From contig JASLEL010000080.1 in NCBI GenBank assembly GCA_030151145.1, positions 1 to 5,660 on the forward strand: a stretch of 5,660 nucleotides of DNA, written 5' to 3'. The position numbers and the translations under genes are program-made. Shown in pieces: positions 5,409 through 5,660 of the stretch (its first letter is position 1; every line of letters starts with the position of its first letter). Under the pieces are notes generated by a model, which was not told the DNA's origin, did no database searches, and was given only the letters and a program-made list of their open reading frames with translations. The DNA is from Aquirhabdus sp. (GTDB lineage: Bacteria > Pseudomonadota > Gammaproteobacteria > Pseudomonadales > Moraxellaceae).

Positions 5409-5660
5409 ATGAAAATCCATCATTTGAACTGCGGGACGATGTGCCCGGTATGTCAGCGACTGGTCAATGGACACGGGAGCTGGATACAGCCCGGTCGTAT
5501 GGTCTGTCACTGTCTGCTGATCGAAAGCTCGGATGGCCTGATATTGGTGGATACCGGTATGGGCAGTCACGATGTCGAGAATCCGGATAAACGTTTGGGC
5601 AAAGCCTTTGTGTCTATCGCCCGACCACGTCTATCGATGGCGGAAACGGCAATTTCGCAG
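5409..5660 (+). CDS. Metallo-beta-lactamase-fold hydrolase, N-terminal 84 residues, cut by window edge
   Basis: An open frame begins at ATG 5409, after AGAGGA at 5399-5404, and runs to the window end without a stop. Residues 31-51 (MVCHCLLIESSDGLILVDTG plus M) are the typical opening beta-strands of the metallo-beta-lactamase fold, ending in the conserved VDTG. The HxHxDH zinc motif, the real proof, should lie just beyond the window. The family covers lactonases, thioesterase- and glyoxalase-type enzymes; with a Baeyer-Villiger enzyme upstream, a lactonase is attractive but unproven. The N-terminus is cysteine-rich: C8, C12 and C15, then C33 and C35. It lies 38 bases after the SDR gene on the same strand, so it probably belongs to the same operon. 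Confidence 0.82.
   Translation, partial: MKIHHLNCGTMCPVCQRLVNGHGSWIQPGRMVCHCLLIESSDGLILVDTGMGSHDVENPDKRLGKAFVSIARPRLSMAETAISQ

Noticed and set aside
5430..5456. CxxxCxxC as a radical-SAM signature
   Set aside because: The following residues form the metallo-beta-lactamase VDTG block, and no radical-SAM barrel features are present. The match looks coincidental.

Overview
The window holds a divergently organised accessory oxidation cluster: one leftward regulator and five rightward enzyme genes. Base composition is moderate (a little over half G+C by eye), spacing is tight and Shine-Dalgarno sites are ordinary, so this is bacterial chromosomal DNA. Several N-termini (the SDR beginning MKNFKQKIVVITGAGSG, the metallo-beta-lactamase-fold protein beginning MKIHHLNCGTMCPV) recall proteins I associate with Acinetobacter and other Pseudomonadales. 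A gammaproteobacterium, perhaps a higher-GC member of the Moraxellaceae, is my best guess. It rests on memory, not a search.

Layout. Positions 1-793 (minus strand) encode the first 264 residues of an AraC/VirS-type regulator, cut off by the window edge just as its DNA-binding domain begins. Positions 794-1105 are a 312-base divergent control region. It has a good rightward sigma70-type promoter (TTGACA at 1029-1034, TATTAA at 1053-1058) embedded in repeated GTCAAT half-sites and inverted repeats. The rightward genes follow: a PF10118 'metal-dependent hydrolase' (1106-1975), an EthA/MymA-like Baeyer-Villiger flavin monooxygenase (2024-3547), an alpha/beta hydrolase (3544-4488, sharing ATGA with the monooxygenase gene), a classical short-chain dehydrogenase (4549-5370), and the start of a metallo-beta-lactamase-fold hydrolase (5409 to beyond 5660). 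The largest gap between rightward genes is 60 bases and none contains a convincing terminator, so they probably form one operon controlled by the regulator.

How the genes may work together. The regulator / BVMO / hydrolase / SDR order matches the mycobacterial virS-mymA locus (virS, mymA, lipR, Rv3085). Chemically the set reads as a subterminal oxidation path: alcohol to ketone (SDR), ketone to ester or lactone (BVMO), then ester or lactone hydrolysis (alpha/beta hydrolase, possibly the MBL-fold enzyme). The most interesting point is the PF10118 protein. Although named a hydrolase, it carries E49, E79xxH82, E131, H162xxxE166xxH169, the ligand pattern of ferritin-like di-iron N-oxygenases such as AurF. 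It could therefore be an oxygenase that supplies the first oxidation step. The substrate cannot be read from the sequence.
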